The notes under the pieces are model-generated. The model was not told the origin of the DNA and did no database searches. It was given only the letters and a program-made list of their open reading frames with translations. DNA of 64,000 bases from Ditylenchus dipsaci (lineage: Eukaryota; Nematoda; Chromadorea; Rhabditida; Anguinidae). Of this stretch, positions 55,401 to 64,000 are shown piece after piece. Each line of letters starts with the position of its first letter. The first letter of the stretch is position 1. The position numbers were made by a program, and so were the translations under genes. The stretch covers positions 930,001 to 994,000 of the forward strand of contig SADC01001204.1 of the NCBI GenBank assembly GCA_004194705.1, in the 5' to 3' direction.

Positions 55401-58329
55401 CTTTCACCTTCAACCGTCCGTTTCTCAACCTTGTGCGATTCTTAAAAAAACTGACAAGTCATTTTGTAGAAAATTATTTAACTTTCACACTGTGCATAAA
55501 CTGGTAAATTTTCACATTAAAAATTTTAAGAAAAGTCGACGCTACTGTCATATACCCCCCCCCCCCAAAATCGACTTTTTGGGAGTGTCTAAAAACAACT
55601 TTTATACAATAATTTTGCCATAATAACACCAGAAAAGCAGTTTAAAAGGGATTATGGGCTGTATTGGGAGGGGAATGGAACAATACAGAGGCCCCTTTTT
55701 TTGGCCTGCAGTTGAGATGCACACACCCACATACCTTAGACACAAATCACTCGAAAGTGACTCTGGATGTAGGAAAAAGTATGCATACCAGAGTTTATTT
55801 ATGAGGTAGGCCCCAGTATTCAAAACTATGTTCAATATCTTTTTTCACGGAAGAGCATTTCCCTTCGTTTCACAAGGCCGGGCAGACGCCCAGCATACGA
55901 AAATTTAGCCTAGCACTGAAAGGTGTTAGGCTCAGGTGAAAACCGCGGGGTGCACCCCGTTGATTGGCTTTGTCCATTGAAAGTAGTTATACTTTTGCTT
56001 GCACCACGAGTTCCTCGGTTTGTGAGTGCCTTAGACGCTTAGAGAATTAATACTTTAAGGATTCAACCATCTCGAAAAAGTGGGGGTGTTCGTATTAGGA
56101 GTGTTCGTATAATTATGCACCGCACTTTATTTTGAAAAATATAATCACAGATCGGCTCAGCTTGCGATGAGAGTTTTTCCAGTATCTGATTTCTTGATCT
56201 GCACTCTAGTTTAGGCCATATCCATCCTTAGCTCAGTGGATGAAGGAGGTGGCAAGCGAAACAGTGTTTTTTTTCCGTGTTTTGATAATTCTTATTGTAG
56301 GATTAGTCGATTTGAATAGATTTCAAAAAAAAAGTTATGGGCAAAGGAAAGTCTCCACAATTATTGCAACACCCTACATAAACTTTTAAAATTTTACTTT
56401 GAAATCAGTAGTAAAGCTGTCGACCTCCCGAATGTAGTCATGCAGCTCGGTAATGTTGACACCCACCTTTTTAAAAGCTACATTCACATCCTCAAACACT
56501 ACTCCTTCGCGGCCAGCTGAATTACAGAAAAAACATAAAATATGGCATTCTCAAGAACAAAAATTAAAACCTCTCACAAAAAATTTATTTCTGCTTTTCG
56601 GGAGGGTAAGCGTGTTTTGTCCCAATTTTGGAAATGGGGCTCAAAGTGACGCAGAATGACCACTCACTCATCATGACTCAGAATGAAACCAGTCGTTAAC
56701 TGCAGAATTTCTTGTACAATAAACGGCTGAAATGAACTTTACGGGACCCGTCCAAAGCCGCCCAAATGATGTTTTTTCAATTGTTTTTTTTTTAATTTGT
56801 ACGAAAAACACGTTTTTAGGCATGGGTGATTTCATCGTTTTAGGTTGAAAAGTGCATTCCAGCCCAATACACAAGTAGTTCTACAGTTATTCGTTTTCGA
56901 CTGCAGTTATTATTGAGTCAAAAACTCGATTTTTTGAATTTTGATTGACAGGACAAAAACATGTTTCCCCAAAAGTCAGAAATAAATTTGAATTTTTTTA
57001 GCAGGCTTTTATATAATGGAGCTTATATTTCATTTTTGACGGTTTGATGATAAGATAACGAAGTTTTGTTATTCTCGATGGCCTAGACCATTTTTTGCCA
57101 TCCTTTGGTTTTTTACCAGTGCCATTTGCTGTGATGACTTCTGATAGACATGCAGTAGCAATTTTCCACAGCGAGAAAGTTTTTCAGGCTTGTCCAGTTA
57201 CGTGACTTGTATTTTTTTTCAGTGTCAGCGCGAGATAAATTAAATAATGGGCATATTGGAAACAATGCCGATAGAAAAGTTGGATAGGTTGTCAAAACCG
57301 AGACTCGACTGCAGTAGAATTGAAATCCTAGCAATTTTTCGTAATAGTAGAGTAATTACAAATCGATGTACCTCGAACAGGACAGTTACCAATCTACAAC
57401 TGTTGAACCATTACATAGACTTTATCACATGAATTAAAACTTTTTGATGTAGAAGTAAGATTTTGGGCTATGGTTAGATATGAAAAACATAAAAATAATA
57501 TTAGAAAAATCTTCTTTTGTCACAGAAGAAGTTCAAAAAAAGTTGACCGCGACCAAGGAGTGTGACCACAACGTTACTCTTTATTCCCCAAAAATTTTGA
57601 TATAATTTTTATTCGGAAAGTTACTTTTCGTGAAATAGATAATTTTATTGCAAAAATATAACCAAAAGATTGTTTTATTGACGAAATTTTGAGATTTAGC
57701 AGAGAAAAGAGTATTGTATAAAAAGAGGGGTCCTAGTAAAGAATCAGGAGGTTTTTTGCCTTGCTCCCCCTTGTTGTTTTTTAAGACTGTTTAGGATTAG
57801 GCTTAAGGCAAAGTAGGCCAGCGCATGTTAGGACAAACTTGAGATATGTTTCAGTTTATTCTAACATACGCTGGCCTACCCTTGCCTTAAGCCTGAAAAG
57901 TCCTAAAAAAAACGGGAAGACGAAGGAAAAAAAACCCCTTGATTCTCTACTAGGGCCAAAAGTGGTGTTCAAAATAGGGAAATAAGATATTTACTGGAAG
58001 TATTTTCGACTAACTCTTGAATTTCTTCAAGTAAAACTACCTGTAGACCACATTTTAACAAGGAAACAAGCTATTCTACCTCCACAATGACAATTTCGGA
58101 ATAAAATACAAAATATAAATTTCTAAGATTACTTCATTGCATGTAGTCAGACTTCCAACAAAATCACCCAAATTTCCCTAAAAAACTGACCATGATTAGC
58201 AGAAATCCTAGAGCTCCTACACATCTCTTCAAAGTAGTTTTTCATCATGGAGGTCAACGAATGTATGCATGACTGGCTGGATGCCGTGAATCCCACATTC
58301 TCCAGGATCCTGGTGGTCGCCTGTGTCAT
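40450..58329 (-). CDS. taf-3: TAF3, TFIID subunit 3, 14 exons across 18 kb
   Basis: Subunit of the general transcription factor TFIID; pairs with TAF10 through its histone fold and reads H3K4me3 with its PHD finger. Exons (minus): 58191-58329, 56398-56516, 53934-54275, 53749-53883, 51087-51477, 49889-50048, 49691-49834, 48503-48659, 47227-47555, 46439-46819, 46217-46310, 45963-46155, 42388-42572, 40450-40600. Exons 1-2 make the histone fold (TRILENVGF, FEDVNVAFKKVGVNITELHDYI). The middle is Pro/Ser/Lys-rich with a Lys/Asp block and KVPKITIKFG. Exons 13-14 make the PHD finger (WICPVC, GCDGCNEWFHW, HCVGI, WYCPSC) and basic tail. Most junction phases agree. Several exons (5, 6, 9, 10, 11) need a one-base correction, usually at a homopolymer. 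Introns hold at least eight inserted elements. Start is the ATG at 58329, preceded by a splice-acceptor-like sequence. About 970 residues. Confidence 0.9.
40823..40937. mobile_element. Short P-family MITE, CTAAACCGAGAAATT variant
   Basis: ATACCGTATTTACTCTAAAC ... TTAGAGTGAATACGGTA around a poly-G tract; in the TAF3 last intron. Confidence 0.65.
41110..41180. repeat. K unit with TTAGGC words
   Basis: AGGCCTTAGGCTTAGGC then GGTAGGCCAGCACACGTTAG and GGGCTCAAACGTG. Confidence 0.65.
41355..41691. mobile_element. hAT-like MITE with CAGCCGGCTGA arrays; near-perfect 8-bp TSD
   Basis: CAGGGTGGTGTCC ... GTATACTACCCTG with many CAGCCGGCTGA palindromic words. Flanks GGTACAAC (41347-41354) and AGTACAAC (41692-41699). 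In the TAF3 last intron. Confidence 0.75.
41790..42032. mobile_element. P-family MITE, GCGCCCGGGCGC variant
   Basis: TACCGTATTTCCTCTAATAA ... TTATTAGAGGAAATACGGTA. The core matches 4225-4452 in inverted orientation. Confidence 0.8.
42627..44240. repeat. Long near-identical inverted duplication carrying a spliced gene fragment
   Basis: Arms 42627-43090 and 43770-44240 are reverse complements with only scattered differences. Each arm holds an acceptor (TTTTTAG), an exon-like block encoding YPSKKISGAREKACHRC and RFTRQ in the right arm (minus strand), a GTAAATTTA donor and a second acceptor (CACTGCAG). The left arm has frame-breaking changes, so the right arm is the more intact copy. The loop (43088-43440) is a tRNA-like 'E' element followed by unique sequence. 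All of it lies in the intron between TAF3 exons 12 and 13. Confidence 0.8.
43088..43440. repeat. E-family element with mirrored tRNA-like ends
   Basis: GGGAAGGGACTTTCATATAC at the left and its inverse at 43400-43428. B-box-like GTTCTAATCCC (left, plus) and GGTTCGAATACCA (right, minus strand). The body matches 36960-37440. Confidence 0.65.
44430..45690. mobile_element. Foldback with GGTGAATTCATCCAA arrays
   Basis: Three words at left (44430-44472), six at right (45418-45690). Inside: a minisatellite of AACCACCAAAATGGACC units (44610-44950) and an inserted TAATTACCCGGG palindrome (45451-45612, ends GGGTTGG / CCAACCC). Confidence 0.75.
45451..45612. mobile_element. Small palindromic insertion with TAATTACCCGGG words
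   Basis: GGGTTGG...CCAACCC around about eight TAATTACCCGGG words and two GAAATACTTTTTCCGG blocks. It splits the right array of the foldback above. Confidence 0.7.
47725..48420. mobile_element. Foldback around F core 7
   Basis: Arms TTTTTGGTCAACTATGAATA ... and inverse at 48380-48410; inner end GGTATTTTAAGGATATCC-like. F core 7 fills 47937-48240. In the intron between TAF3 exons 8 and 9. Confidence 0.8.
47937..48240. repeat. F core 7
   Basis: Complete core with apex GCGCCCCGAAGGGGGCGC and the TATGTGGATGTGCGCATC / GATGCGCACACTCACTTA arm pair. Confidence 0.8.
48738..49447. mobile_element. hAT-like MITE with GGCCCGGCC arrays; 8-bp TSD GCTGCAAG
   Basis: CAGGGCTGTGCACGGGCCGG ... CCGTGCCCAGCCCTG. 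Exact duplication GCTGCAAG at 48730-48737 and 49448-49455. GC-rich tips on an AT-rich middle; in the intron between TAF3 exons 7 and 8. Confidence 0.9.
50060..50930. mobile_element. Foldback around F core 8
   Basis: ~240-bp arms (AAAGTGCACTTTATGGGG ..., CTATACAGCCCTTATTCCC) closely complementary. The inner arm resembles the G arm, the outer arm the flank of F core 10. F core 8 is 50335-50625. Between TAF3 exons 5 and 6. Confidence 0.85.
50335..50625. repeat. F core 8
   Basis: Core in minus sense, apex partly degraded (CCCCAAAAAAACTCC then CCCGAAGGGGGCGC). Confidence 0.75.
51640..51830. repeat. Isolated GC-rich CGGACGGCCGG word cluster
   Basis: About 190 bp of overlapping CCGTCCGG / CGGACGGCCGG words in both orientations, a sharp GC island in a TAF3 intron. 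Probably a small foldback of the same style; ends not resolved. Confidence 0.65.
52070..52710. mobile_element. D-family foldback with tRNA-like modules on both sides
   Basis: Left (minus): module 2 at 52070-52140 and module 1 at 52170-52200. Core arms TTTCGGGTTCCAAAAT... at 52250 and inverse at 52460. Right (plus): module 1 with GCTGGTTCGAATCCACTTGG at 52535-52560. Same order as 33340-34240. Confidence 0.75.
52715..53350. repeat. H-family and simple-word tracts
   Basis: CCAGGTGGACATCCACCTGG palindrome and CCAGGTATTGAGGTTGGTG (related to 20740-20830), then TTTGGGTGGTTTAGG repeats (52970-53060) and CTTAGCAAA words (53220-53345). Confidence 0.5.
54795..55535. mobile_element. Foldback host split by a G element
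   Basis: CTTTTCTTAAAATTTTTAAT ... inverse at 55505-55535, and ACGGACGGTTGAAGTTGAA with inverse near 55400. Confidence 0.75.
54833..55260. mobile_element. G-family element, 8-bp TSD GAAAATTT
   Basis: GGCGCTACTGTAATATA ... TATATGACAGTAGCGTC with long poly-C and poly-G tracts. Exact duplication GAAAATTT at 54825-54832 and 55261-55268. Contains degenerate TTAGGC words (54886-54945). Confidence 0.85.
55536..56095. mobile_element. G element with long F core 9, right arm lost
   Basis: GACGCTACTGTCATATACCC tip and full left arm, then F core 9 (55708-56090) matching the long form of F core 1. The expected return arm is absent and unrelated sequence follows. Confidence 0.75.
56517..57727. other. TAF3 intron 1, mostly unexplained
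   Basis: No repeat or gene firmly identified. A plus-strand frame at 57247-57432 after a TTTTTTTTCAG has no recognisable family. Confidence 0.3.
57728..57958. mobile_element. Palindrome built of K units and TTAGGC words
   Basis: GGGTCCTAGTAAAGAATCA ... TGATTCTCTACTAGGGCC; inner TTAGGCTTAAGGCAAAGTAG and inverse. Confidence 0.75.
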
Positions 58330-58689
58330 GTGGAATTGGTCATAGGGCAACTGACCACTGTAGAAATTGGTTTTCGGTTGGTTTGAGCGTCGGTTTCATT
58401 CGGTTTCATCTATTGCCACTGCAAAAAAACAAATTGCAACATTATTTGTTGGGAACAGGAAGAAGAAAGCAATCCTCAAAGAGAAACTTTCAGAAAATTG
58501 TTTTCAAAATGTTTGGCAAACATTTAATGCTGGACGGATAAACATCGCTTCGATATTGCCAATATTTTTGAATAGTAGTTTTAGCTGCTATTTGGTTCTA
58601 AGTTTACTTTTTTATGTCTTAAGACTTTTTGTTTGTTTTTCGAGGTTTTAACCAGTGCAGGGAACTCGTCCTAGTTCTCGTCTTTGTCC

Positions 58690-59060
58690 TCGTCCTCGTA
58701 CTACGACCCCTTCGGGGCGCAGGGGGCTTGGAGTTGAGATGCGCGCACGCACTTACCTTAGACATGATTCCGAGCAAGACTCATGATCAAAAATGCATAA
58801 AGAAGCTCTTTTTGCAAAGCTCCAGTGACCAAAACGAGGTAAAATACCAAAAATGACCAAAACCATAAGATGACCAAGGCAAAAAATGACCAAAAACCAC
58901 AGGGGGGACCAAGGCAATCGAAAACATTTTTTTGAAAAATGGCCTTCCACACTTTTTTGCCGTTTCTATTGTTTAAACGGCCTAAAAAAACTTAGACCTT
59001 GAAAAAACGCATTTTCGGGCTATCCCGAATAGTGTAGTCCTGCCCTGGTTTTAACCGTAA
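58690..59060. repeat. F core 10 (3' half) plus arm
   Basis: CTTCGGGGCGCAGGGGGCTT to CCAGTGACCAAAACGAGG, then ATGGCCTTCCACACTTTTTT and GCCGTTTCTATTG as in the arm of 50060-50930. The other half is missing. Confidence 0.7.
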
Positions 59061-60090
59061 ATTCCCAAAATTATAGCAATTTTTAGTGTCTAATTCGATG
59101 TTTTCGCAGCGTATTTAATTTTGGGCTTTTTGCAAGCTTTTAGACCTATTGATCTTGCCTATCTTTTTTGCCTGATCCTCCTGTTTATTTTTTGAAATGC
59201 TGATAGTTGAAATAAAAAAATATCTTCAGTGTAAATAAAAAAATAATAAATCAAAAAATATTTTTAACTTTATTTGACGCTTGAAAATGGTAAAATTTGA
59301 AAAAGGCATCAGCGAAGTTAGAAACACAGGGTTTTTATTGATAAACCCCTAAAAATGTATAAGATTGACAAATCCCACGTCTACAAACTCCTAATTGTAC
59401 TTCATCTTAAACAATTTACTTCATTTGAGACACGAAATCTGTAGAATTTTTTAAATCTTACGTCAAAATCTTTACTTTCAAGCCTCAAATTCATAAACAC
59501 TGGATAAAATGACACTTTCTTACAAAAATGTACTTTATTTTGCAAAATGCATTATTTAGAATTTTGGGTTTGGGGCCAAATCTGATGGAGGAAGTACACA
59601 AATTCCTGATAAGTCAGGACACATCTGAAGCTTGATCGAATCGCTAAAATCGTGAATGTACACACATTACCCACTCGAAGAAAACTAATATTTAAAAAGC
59701 GCGAATTTAAAATTTAAAAAAGTAAAATTTAAGGAATTGTAGCATACTAAAAGTAGCTATGAGCATACGGCTTCCAAACTTCGCGGAAGTCGCATGGATT
59801 CGGAGCAGAGCCAAGGTGGAGTCGAAGGCCAAACAATTCCAAAAACATTCAAAAAATATTTTTTATCAGTTTATCACGTAAATTCGGTCCACTGATAAAT
59901 GTGTCAAATCATTAAAATTTATTTAAAATTCATTCTTGCCTTATATTATTGTTTGTATGGACACGTCTTTTGCGTATTAATAAATTTATTTTCCTTTCTC
60001 TCATTATATTGCCAGCCCTATTACACATTTTATCTAACCGTGCATACTAGACTATGCGTTCTGTGTAGTATTGTACGCTTGACACGATGG
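59061..60090. other. AT-rich stretch, no feature identified
   Basis: Open frames here are short and AT-driven; no repeat arms seen. Confidence 0.3.
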
Positions 60091-60094
60091 CTGA

Positions 60095-61565
60095 AAATTT
60101 TTTGGAAACAGGAGGGATTCGAACGAGTAAAACAGGTTATGAAGTTTCATCCCGAACTTCTTCAAATCTCTTTACCTTTTAGCAAATTCAAAATTCTGAC
60201 AATGTATTCGTGCTCAACGTAGTAGATAAGAACTAGAGATGCGCACGATCGATATATCGCATTTTCAATATATCGCATATCGCATCAAATTTGGTCGAAA
60301 AATATTGATCGCAAATATCGCATTTGGATTTTTGAAAATATCGCATCGCAAATTTTGAAAATATCGCTTTGAGATTTTGTCATTCTGCCAAACAATTACA
60401 GTCCTGTTCGACTTTTTGTTTTTGTGCACTTCTTTGCGGAATAGGCTCCGGGCTTTCTTCTGTTGATAATATTACTGGTCTTAGGATGAGCCATTATGGA
60501 AAATTGGCTTGTCTTAAACTCCACCTTCATGAGCAGGTGGTAGACGCCGGCACAGTCGATATGAAAGTTGACGCGCACTTGAAAAAATTGAACGAAGAAC
60601 TGCGCTGCAGGCGAAAATTTTGAACAATTTGAATGTTTTCTTACATATTTTGAAGTGAAATCAAAAAATAAGTACGAAATAAGTACACAAGGCGAAAATA
60701 AGTACAAATCTTATAAATAAGTACAGATGAGAGCCCTGTTTTACAGCCATTTTTCACAATTCTACGGCCAAATTAAATACCACCATTGTTTATTGCTTTA
60801 CGAATAAAGAAGTAAGGCAAGACTGCGTTAATCATTATTTGAAAACCCACAATTGTGGAGATTTACGCGGGTAAGGTCCCGAAAACGGAAATCGACTGGG
60901 CAAAATTTTGATGTGCTCGTAATTTCCGGACACCCTGTATGTTCAAAAAAGCAGAAAATTTATTTTTTTTTGTGATTTAAAACATGATTTAGTTTGCTTT
61001 TAATATTTCCGTAATCGTTTGGAAAATTATTGCATATCGCAGCGATATATCGCACCTTGATTTTCAGAATATCGCGTATCGCTATCGCATCCAGGCGAGG
61101 CTAAAATATCGCATCGCATATATCGTCAAATTTCAAATTGCGCTCAAGACAAAAACATTCAAAAATGAATTTCAAGTTTTTTTGAAAGGCTTAGGTTAAA
61201 ATACTTTTCGACTCGACCAACAAAAGTCTCCTTTCCTGCAACAAAAGTCTCTTTTTCTAAAAATCTCGGTGTTTTTCCGATAATGAAAATACTTCTGGGA
61301 TAAAAAGAATTAAAGTTGGGACAGAAAAAGTTTAACCTTTGAAAATCAGAAGTTTTTTTTGTCTTGAGCGAAATTTGAAATTTGACAGTGACCATTATAT
61401 TTTAAAGCAGTTTTACAAGTAAATTGCTTACTCTGAGTACGAATCCGGTGTCAAAAGGATTTGCAGGAGGGTTTTCTTAAAGGTGAAGAGATTTGAAGAA
61501 GTTCGTGATCAAACTTCAGATTTTTATACCCGTTCGAATCCCTCCTGTTTTCTAAATTTTTATCA
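60095..61565. mobile_element. Foldback with tRNA-like tips and ATATCGCA arrays
   Basis: GGAAACAGGAGGGATTCGAA (left) and TTCGAATCCCTCCTGTTTTC (right) mirror each other, with AAGTTTCATCCCGAACTTC. Inside, 60240-60370 and 61030-61130 are arrays of ATATCGCA/TGCGATAT words. Confidence 0.7.
60391..60623 (+). CDS. Short uncharacterised coding-like stretch inside a foldback loop
   Basis: After an acceptor-like AATTACAG the frame is open for about 77 codons to TGA (SHYGKLACLKLHLHEQ, then VDAHLKKLNEELRCRRKF). No family recognised. It sits in the loop of the 60240-61125 inverted repeat and might be a captured gene piece. Low support. Confidence 0.2.
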
Positions 61566-61584
61566 GAATACAACTTCGTGAAAT

Positions 61585-62010
61585 ACAACTGCCTGACGAT
61601 TGGATACACCGATCGGATACAGTTTTCATTTCCACTCTTGCTATATTACACTTTTAAGTCTAAGTTCAGGCATAGGATAGCCATTATAAAGCAGGATGAA
61701 CTCAAACATGTTTTACAAACTTCTTTATAGTTCAAAAAACACGTTTGAGACCATCCTAACGTACGCTGGCCTACCCTGCGCCTAAGGCTTCGCCTAAACC
61801 TTAAGTACAAAAATTTAGACCCAAAAACACCACAGCAGGTCCAAAATAGGTGCTACCTAGATTCTAGATAGGGATGGTACCAATTAGTTTGGTAAGGCTA
61901 TAAAAAGGTTTTGTTATATCCAGTCCCACCACTTGGGTAAAATTCGGTAATTTAGTGTATTCAATCTTCAACGTATCCAATCACTTTTTGTATCGAATCG
62001 GTGGTATACC
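61585..62010. repeat. GATTGGATACACCGATCGGATAC words and a K unit
   Basis: 61590-61625 and 61955-62000 carry partly inverted GATTGGATAC / GTATCCAATC words. A K unit on the minus strand lies at 61740-61810 (TAACGTACGCTGGCCTACC). Confidence 0.5.
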
Positions 62011-62144
62011 TTAAATACTACACAAAACGCATATTTTAGTACGCACGGCCTTTCCCGTGTTAACATTCAACGTCCGTTCCACAAGTTTTAGGTCTCCAAC
62101 TCTGGGTTCTCTTCTGTCCAAATGCAAATATTCTCTTTGATAAA

Positions 62145-62537
62145 ATGAATCCTTTTCAAGCAGTAATACCTCTCCACTTCAATGAACGACCATCACCAGC
62201 ACCAAATGACCCAGTTCCTGCGCTGGATATAGGCGAAGAAGAAGGTCAGCAAAATCCCACCTCTACTGCTAGTGTTAGGAGCATAAACACTAGCAATAGT
62301 ACTGGTGTGGTGACAGGAGTAGCTGGAGGTTTGATCCACTCTTTACTGGGCAATTTCTTCCGTGCTAGTTCCTCTGCTGCAGTGAATAGCAATCCGAAGA
62401 AGTTTTCTGGACAGAATGGGACTGATAGAAGCAATGGTGGGTGGTTTAAGTTGGTATTCAGGGTAGGATTTTGGAATAGAATCTTTGGAAGTGGTGTGAA
62501 TGCCCGACATAGAGCTGACCCAAAAATGGCCCCCTAA
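62145..62537 (+). CDS. Possible first exon of an unknown gene
   Basis: An ATG at 62145 opens a frame with protein-like composition (Ser, Asn, Thr, Gly, Pro rich; acidic GEEEGQQ; then GVAGGLIHSLLG). It is followed by several GT donors near 62440-62470 and a stop at 62535. No domain recognised. It is not part of an inverted repeat, unlike most frames here. The foldback elements start about 130 bases downstream, so later exons would lie beyond them or outside the window. May be an unspliced small gene or chance. Confidence 0.35.
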   Translation: MNPFQAVIPLHFNERPSPAPNDPVPALDIGEEEGQQNPTSTASVRSINTSNSTGVVTGVAGGLIHSLLGNFFRASSSAAVNSNPKKFSGQNGTDRSNGGWFKLVFRVGFWNRIFGSGVNARHRADPKMAP

Positions 62538-62673
62538 AAAAATACCTGACTTTCCTATCCTAAAAAAAGTGAAAAGACCATCTCACTAGAAGTAAAATTC
62601 AGAAAACATTCAAATTCCTGAGAAAAAGCAGTCACTTTTGAATTCCCGCCACACTCTGAATGGGCCTCTTTCA

Positions 62674-63366
62674 GGATCAAATTGTTTTACCCCGTCAAAT
62701 TAATTTTTTACCCCGTCAAATTATTCATTTACCCCGTTTAATTATTTATTTACCCCGTCAAATTTGAATTTTTGGTGAAATACTGCAATAAATTGCGTGG
62801 GAATCCAAATTTTATAGTCAAAAATGACTTGGATCGCTAAGAATCCCACCCCGGAGTGGCCAGAAGCCCCTGAAAGTTGGTTTTTTGGGGGTTTACTGAG
62901 CTTGAGTTCAGTGGCTTCCATGGCGCAGTGCGTAAGTGTGCTCGCGTTTTTTGGCCCAAAAGCGACATTCCACCCTGAACCACTCAAAACCACCGAAAGC
63001 CTGGAATTCTGAGCGATTAAGCCATCTGACTGGAATTCTGATCCGCCCAATCGCTTTTTCGCAAAAAGGTTACCCCCCCCCTTTAGTGAACCCCCAAAAA
63101 ACCAACTTTCAGGGGCTTCTGGCCACTCCGGGGTGGGATTCTGAGCGATCCAAGTCATTTTTTACTATAAAATTCGGATTCCCACGCAATTTATTGCAGT
63201 ATTTCACCAAAAATTCAAATTTGACGGGGTAAATAAATAATTAAACGGGGTAAATGAATAATTTGACGGGGTAAATGAATATTTTGCTCAAAATTCAAAT
63301 TTGACGGGGTAAAAAATTAATTTGACGCGGTAAACGAATAATTTGACGGGGGAAAGTACTTACAGC
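62674..63366. mobile_element. Foldback with TTACCCCGTCAAATT arrays
   Basis: Four to five TTTACCCCGTCAAATT words at each tip, arms meeting over an M/tRNA-like loop (TGGCGCAGTGCGTAAG near 62920). Bounded by CCTCTTTCA (62665-62673) and CCTCTTTGA (63367-63375). Confidence 0.8.
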
Positions 63367-63375
63367 CCTCTTTGA

Positions 63376-63634
63376 AGGTGTACCTACGACCGGATACACA
63401 TTATGACCGGATACAGTGTCAAATTTTGCCTTGGTCCTCCCTGTTGATTTTTTTTAACTTTTTCGATTTTTCAAACCACTTAGGCTTCAGGCTTAGCCCT
63501 TAGGCTCGGGGTAGGCTAGCGCAGGTCAGGACGGACTCAAACGTGTGGTTTAAACATACTTTTTTAAACTTTTACAGAAAAACTGTATCCGGTCGTTGTA
63601 TCCGGTCATAATGTGTATCCGGTCGTATGGCAGT
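63376..63634. mobile_element. Foldback with GACCGGATACA words
   Basis: TACGACCGGATACACATTAT and inverse, with a K unit inside (63480-63550). Bounded by CCTCTTTGA (63367-63375) and CCTCTTTCA (63635-63643). Confidence 0.75.
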
Positions 63635-63798
63635 CCTCTTTCAAATGTTTTGAAAAGCCGTGACGGGCTTTTCAAAGTAGTCATGACTCATGAGTGTGAA
63701 TTGAAGAGAATCGCCCAAGGCTAAAATTCATTTACGCCTCAAATGCTCATTTACGCCCTCAAATCTATATATTGCCATTTTTAGTCAACTTTTCGCTA

Positions 63799-64000
63799 CA
63801 GTCAAACCTCCCATTAACATACACCCTTGGGACCGGGACTAGCCATATGTTAATGAGAGAGCGTATGTTAATGGGAGAGTATGTTAATAATAAAATCACT
63901 ATGATCAGACCAAATAGATCTTAGCCAGCCGTATGTTAATGAGAGAGCGTATTTTAATGGCGGAGTATGTTATAACATTAACGTTAATGAGAGATTCGAC
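63799..64000. mobile_element. CAGTCAAACCTCCC element with ATGTTAATGGGA word, cut by window end
   Basis: TA-CAGTCAAACCTCCCATTAA, then CTTGGGACCGGGACTAG, then GTATGTTAATGGGAGAG copies. Same skeleton as 34996-35504 with a different word. Confidence 0.8.

Overview
The window is AT-rich eukaryotic DNA, most likely from a nematode. The evidence is small spliced exons, short introns ending in TTTCAG or TTTAG, a nematode-style nuclear hormone receptor, and degenerate TTAGGC (nematode telomere word) tracts. No bacterial gene, operon, rRNA or CRISPR array is visible. Most of the long list of open frames is noise from inverted repeats and simple repeats.

Host genes, all found by reading splice-compatible exons: (1) a nuclear hormone receptor on the minus strand (about 5.8-14.2 kb; DNA-binding and ligand-binding domain exons, poly-A signal after the stop); (2) a divergent, intron-containing histone H3-like gene on the minus strand (23.3-24.0 kb); (3) a PD-(D/E)XK nuclease-like two-exon gene on the plus strand (38.0-39.4 kb); (4) a TAF3 (TFIID subunit 3) gene on the minus strand with 14 exons over about 18 kb (40.45-58.33 kb), histone fold at the N-terminus and PHD finger at the C-terminus; (5) a possible first exon near 62.1 kb. 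Transposon genes are a MULE-type transposase (25.2-27.3 kb, minus), a broken BED-finger hAT transposase (16.4-16.7 kb, minus) and an orphan 3' exon that looks transposon-derived (22.8-23.1 kb).

Everything else is dominated by inverted-repeat (foldback) elements nested in each other and packed into introns. Three insertion classes can be read from target-site duplications (TSDs): 9-bp (MULE-like; for example 706-1346, 27747-28882, 34505-36457), 8-bp (hAT-like and a poly-C-tipped family; for example 14594-16951, 48738-49447, 12378-13297, 39634-40054) and TA (CAGTC-ended, pogo/Tc1-like; for example 34996-35504).

The most unusual signal is a repeated pattern across several families. The element interior or skeleton is conserved between copies, while the short words that fill the terminal repeats are replaced wholesale, and both ends and internal copies within one element carry the same new word. 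A second form is a GC-rich, multi-hairpin core of about 280 bp (called F here, about 10 copies) that lies in the loop of several inverted repeats whose arms are unrelated. Several foldbacks also carry tRNA-like modules as mirror-image pairs.

Most reading-frame breaks in otherwise convincing exons sit at homopolymers, so part of the apparent gene damage may be assembly error.
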